Below, in pieces: positions 63,152 to 64,000 of a stretch of 64,000 bases of DNA. The position numbers and the translations under genes were made by a program. The notes beneath the pieces are model-generated. The model saw only the letters and a list, made by a program, of their open reading frames with translations. It was not told where the DNA came from and searched no databases. This DNA is from Vibrio cortegadensis. Its GTDB lineage: Bacteria > Pseudomonadota > Gammaproteobacteria > Enterobacterales > Vibrionaceae. The DNA lies in contig NZ_AP025473.1 in NCBI RefSeq assembly GCF_024347395.1, positions 1,054,001-1,118,000 of the forward strand, given 5' to 3'. Each line of letters opens with the position of its first letter. The stretch's first letter is position 1.

Positions 63152-63697
63152 TTAAACCGTATCTCCATGGGTCACTGCTTTACGGAGATCTTTGGCACTT
63201 GGCCACGTATAAACCAACTCATTGACTTTGTTACCACAAGGCGCATTCCACAGGCGGTCTACCGACTTCTGCCCACCGAGAGATTCATAAAATTCAACTG
63301 CTGGGTGGTTTTCAGCCATCACCTCTAAATAAACACCTGAATCTGAAAAGTACTGCTCGATCCACGCTGACATCTCATCCAACAGTTTTGAACCTAACCC
63401 ACGCCCATGATAATTCTCATCGATATGCAGTGCATCAATGATGGTTCCGCGTTCAAAGTCATGATTACCGAAGGCACAGATGAAGCCACACAACAAACCG
63501 CCTTCTTCTATTAGCAAAACATGCTGGTTAAAAGGTGGGTTAATCAACCGCGTTTGCCAGATAACTAAACGGTCATCGAGTACATCATGCTCAAGATACT
63601 CATCACCAAGAATCCCTTTGTAATACTGCTTCCAACTCTGAGCGTGAAGCTGAGCAATGCGCTCATAATCCTTATATTCCGCTACTTTTAATTCCAT
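63152..63697 (-). CDS. GNAT-family N-acetyltransferase
   Basis: 181 aa. Acetyl-CoA-binding motif A: 'DALHIDENYHGRGLGSKLLDEM' with the R/Q-x-x-G-x-G/A core as RGLG (about 100-105), motif B 'VYLEVMAENHPAVEFYESLGG'. Small-molecule or protein N-acetyltransferase; substrate unknown. ATG 63697; no closely placed ribosome-binding site except AAGGA-like TAAGGACT upstream. Last gene in the window. Confidence 0.85.
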   Translation of the reverse strand: MELKVAEYKDYERIAQLHAQSWKQYYKGILGDEYLEHDVLDDRLVIWQTRLINPPFNQHVLLIEEGGLLCGFICAFGNHDFERGTIIDALHIDENYHGRGLGSKLLDEMSAWIEQYFSDSGVYLEVMAENHPAVEFYESLGGQKSVDRLWNAPCGNKVNELVYTWPSAKDLRKAVTHGDTV

Positions 63698-63801
63698 TTA
63701 ATAGTCCTTATTACCTCAGATACAGCGTTCTATTCACATTTAATACTATTCACCCATCAATTAAAAGCAAAACATTCTAATCACATTTATAACAATCCCA
63801 T

Positions 63802-63836
63802 TTGACTTACACGTGTACGCTGATATTCTAGCGTAC
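63802..63836 (+). promoter_or_regulatory. Candidate promoter with palindromes, no gene in the last 300 nt
   Basis: TTGACT (63802-63807), 16-nt spacer, TATTCT (63824-63829). The spacer has the palindrome TACACGTGTA (63808-63817), and GTACGCT (63815-63821) pairs with AGCGTAC (63830-63836). It could drive a gene beyond the window on the plus strand. 63698-64000 holds no ORF. Confidence 0.35.
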
Positions 63837-64000
63837 GCTCGTAAGCTCAAACCATATTGAATGGTAGTAAGCTGTAAAAGAGCACAACTCTATTTTTTGT
63901 CGTGACGACGATAATAGTTGTCTAACAAAATGATCATTACTGAATGACTTAACCACTAAGTTATTCTTACCTATATACTGTTACTCACGGAAACTGACAC

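Noticed and set aside
1..64000. CRISPR arrays, tRNA or rRNA genes, insertion sequences
   Set aside because: I looked for regular spaced repeats, cloverleaf-type tails and transposase motifs and saw none in the window.

Overview
The window looks like chromosome II of a Vibrio (Gammaproteobacteria). The pntAB / VxrABCDE-type / UPF0181 / SUI1 / DUF3319 / ddl block and the tal-tkt pair resemble the V. cholerae chromosome II layout as I remember it. FabV, PxpABC, a Solitary-barrel outer-membrane protein and an LruC-domain protein fit the same assignment. Species cannot be named from the sequence alone.

Layout. 1-9.8 kb: partial GAF protein, fabV, divergent tesA / ybbA-ybbP, an FAD oxidoreductase and the pxpCBA 5-oxoprolinase operon. 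10-16.9 kb: galE, a 24-aa membrane micropeptide, a LysR regulator, a PatZ-like acyl-CoA synthetase/acetyltransferase, a SPOR lipoprotein and ddl. 17.1-17.9 kb: DUF3319 and SUI1 genes. 18.06-28.81 kb: an integrated filamentous phage (inovirus). 28.8-30.0 kb: decayed chromosomal DNA. 30.0-34.4 kb: VxrABCDE-type two-component operon. 34.5-64 kb: pntAB, HlyU/ComFB-family proteins, three c-di-GMP enzymes, an amino-acid antiporter, ppsR/ppsA, folE, moeA-moeB, LruC protein plus lipoprotein, SorC regulator, tal-tkt, a nucleoside-recognition membrane protein, an MFS transporter and a GNAT.

The phage is bounded by two dif-like sites in the same orientation, at 18058-18085 and 28778-28806. Putting the chromosomal halves together gives a clean Vibrio dif, so this is a phage integrated by XerC/XerD at the dimer-resolution site of the chromosome. 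Four exact matS motifs (GTGAC-RNY-GTCAC) in the chromosomal flanks independently suggest the replication terminus. The core order is repressor, small ORFs, Rep, ssDNA-binding protein, coat proteins, a pIII-like adhesin (frameshifted here), pVI-like, Zot/pI and an intergenic region with origin- and packaging-like hairpins.

The most interesting part is the cargo (25.6-28.3 kb), placed downstream of zot where CTXphi carries ctxAB. It has a PLD-like protein, a ThsB-like TIR protein and a caspase-like protease whose reading frame begins on the last base of the TIR gene; this pair resembles type IV Thoeris. They are followed by a 32-aa basic, proline-rich micropeptide translationally coupled to a three-helix membrane protein that I do not recognise. 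The working idea is that an inovirus carries an abortive-infection module, possibly with unstudied extra components. Functions here are inferred from motifs and gene order only.
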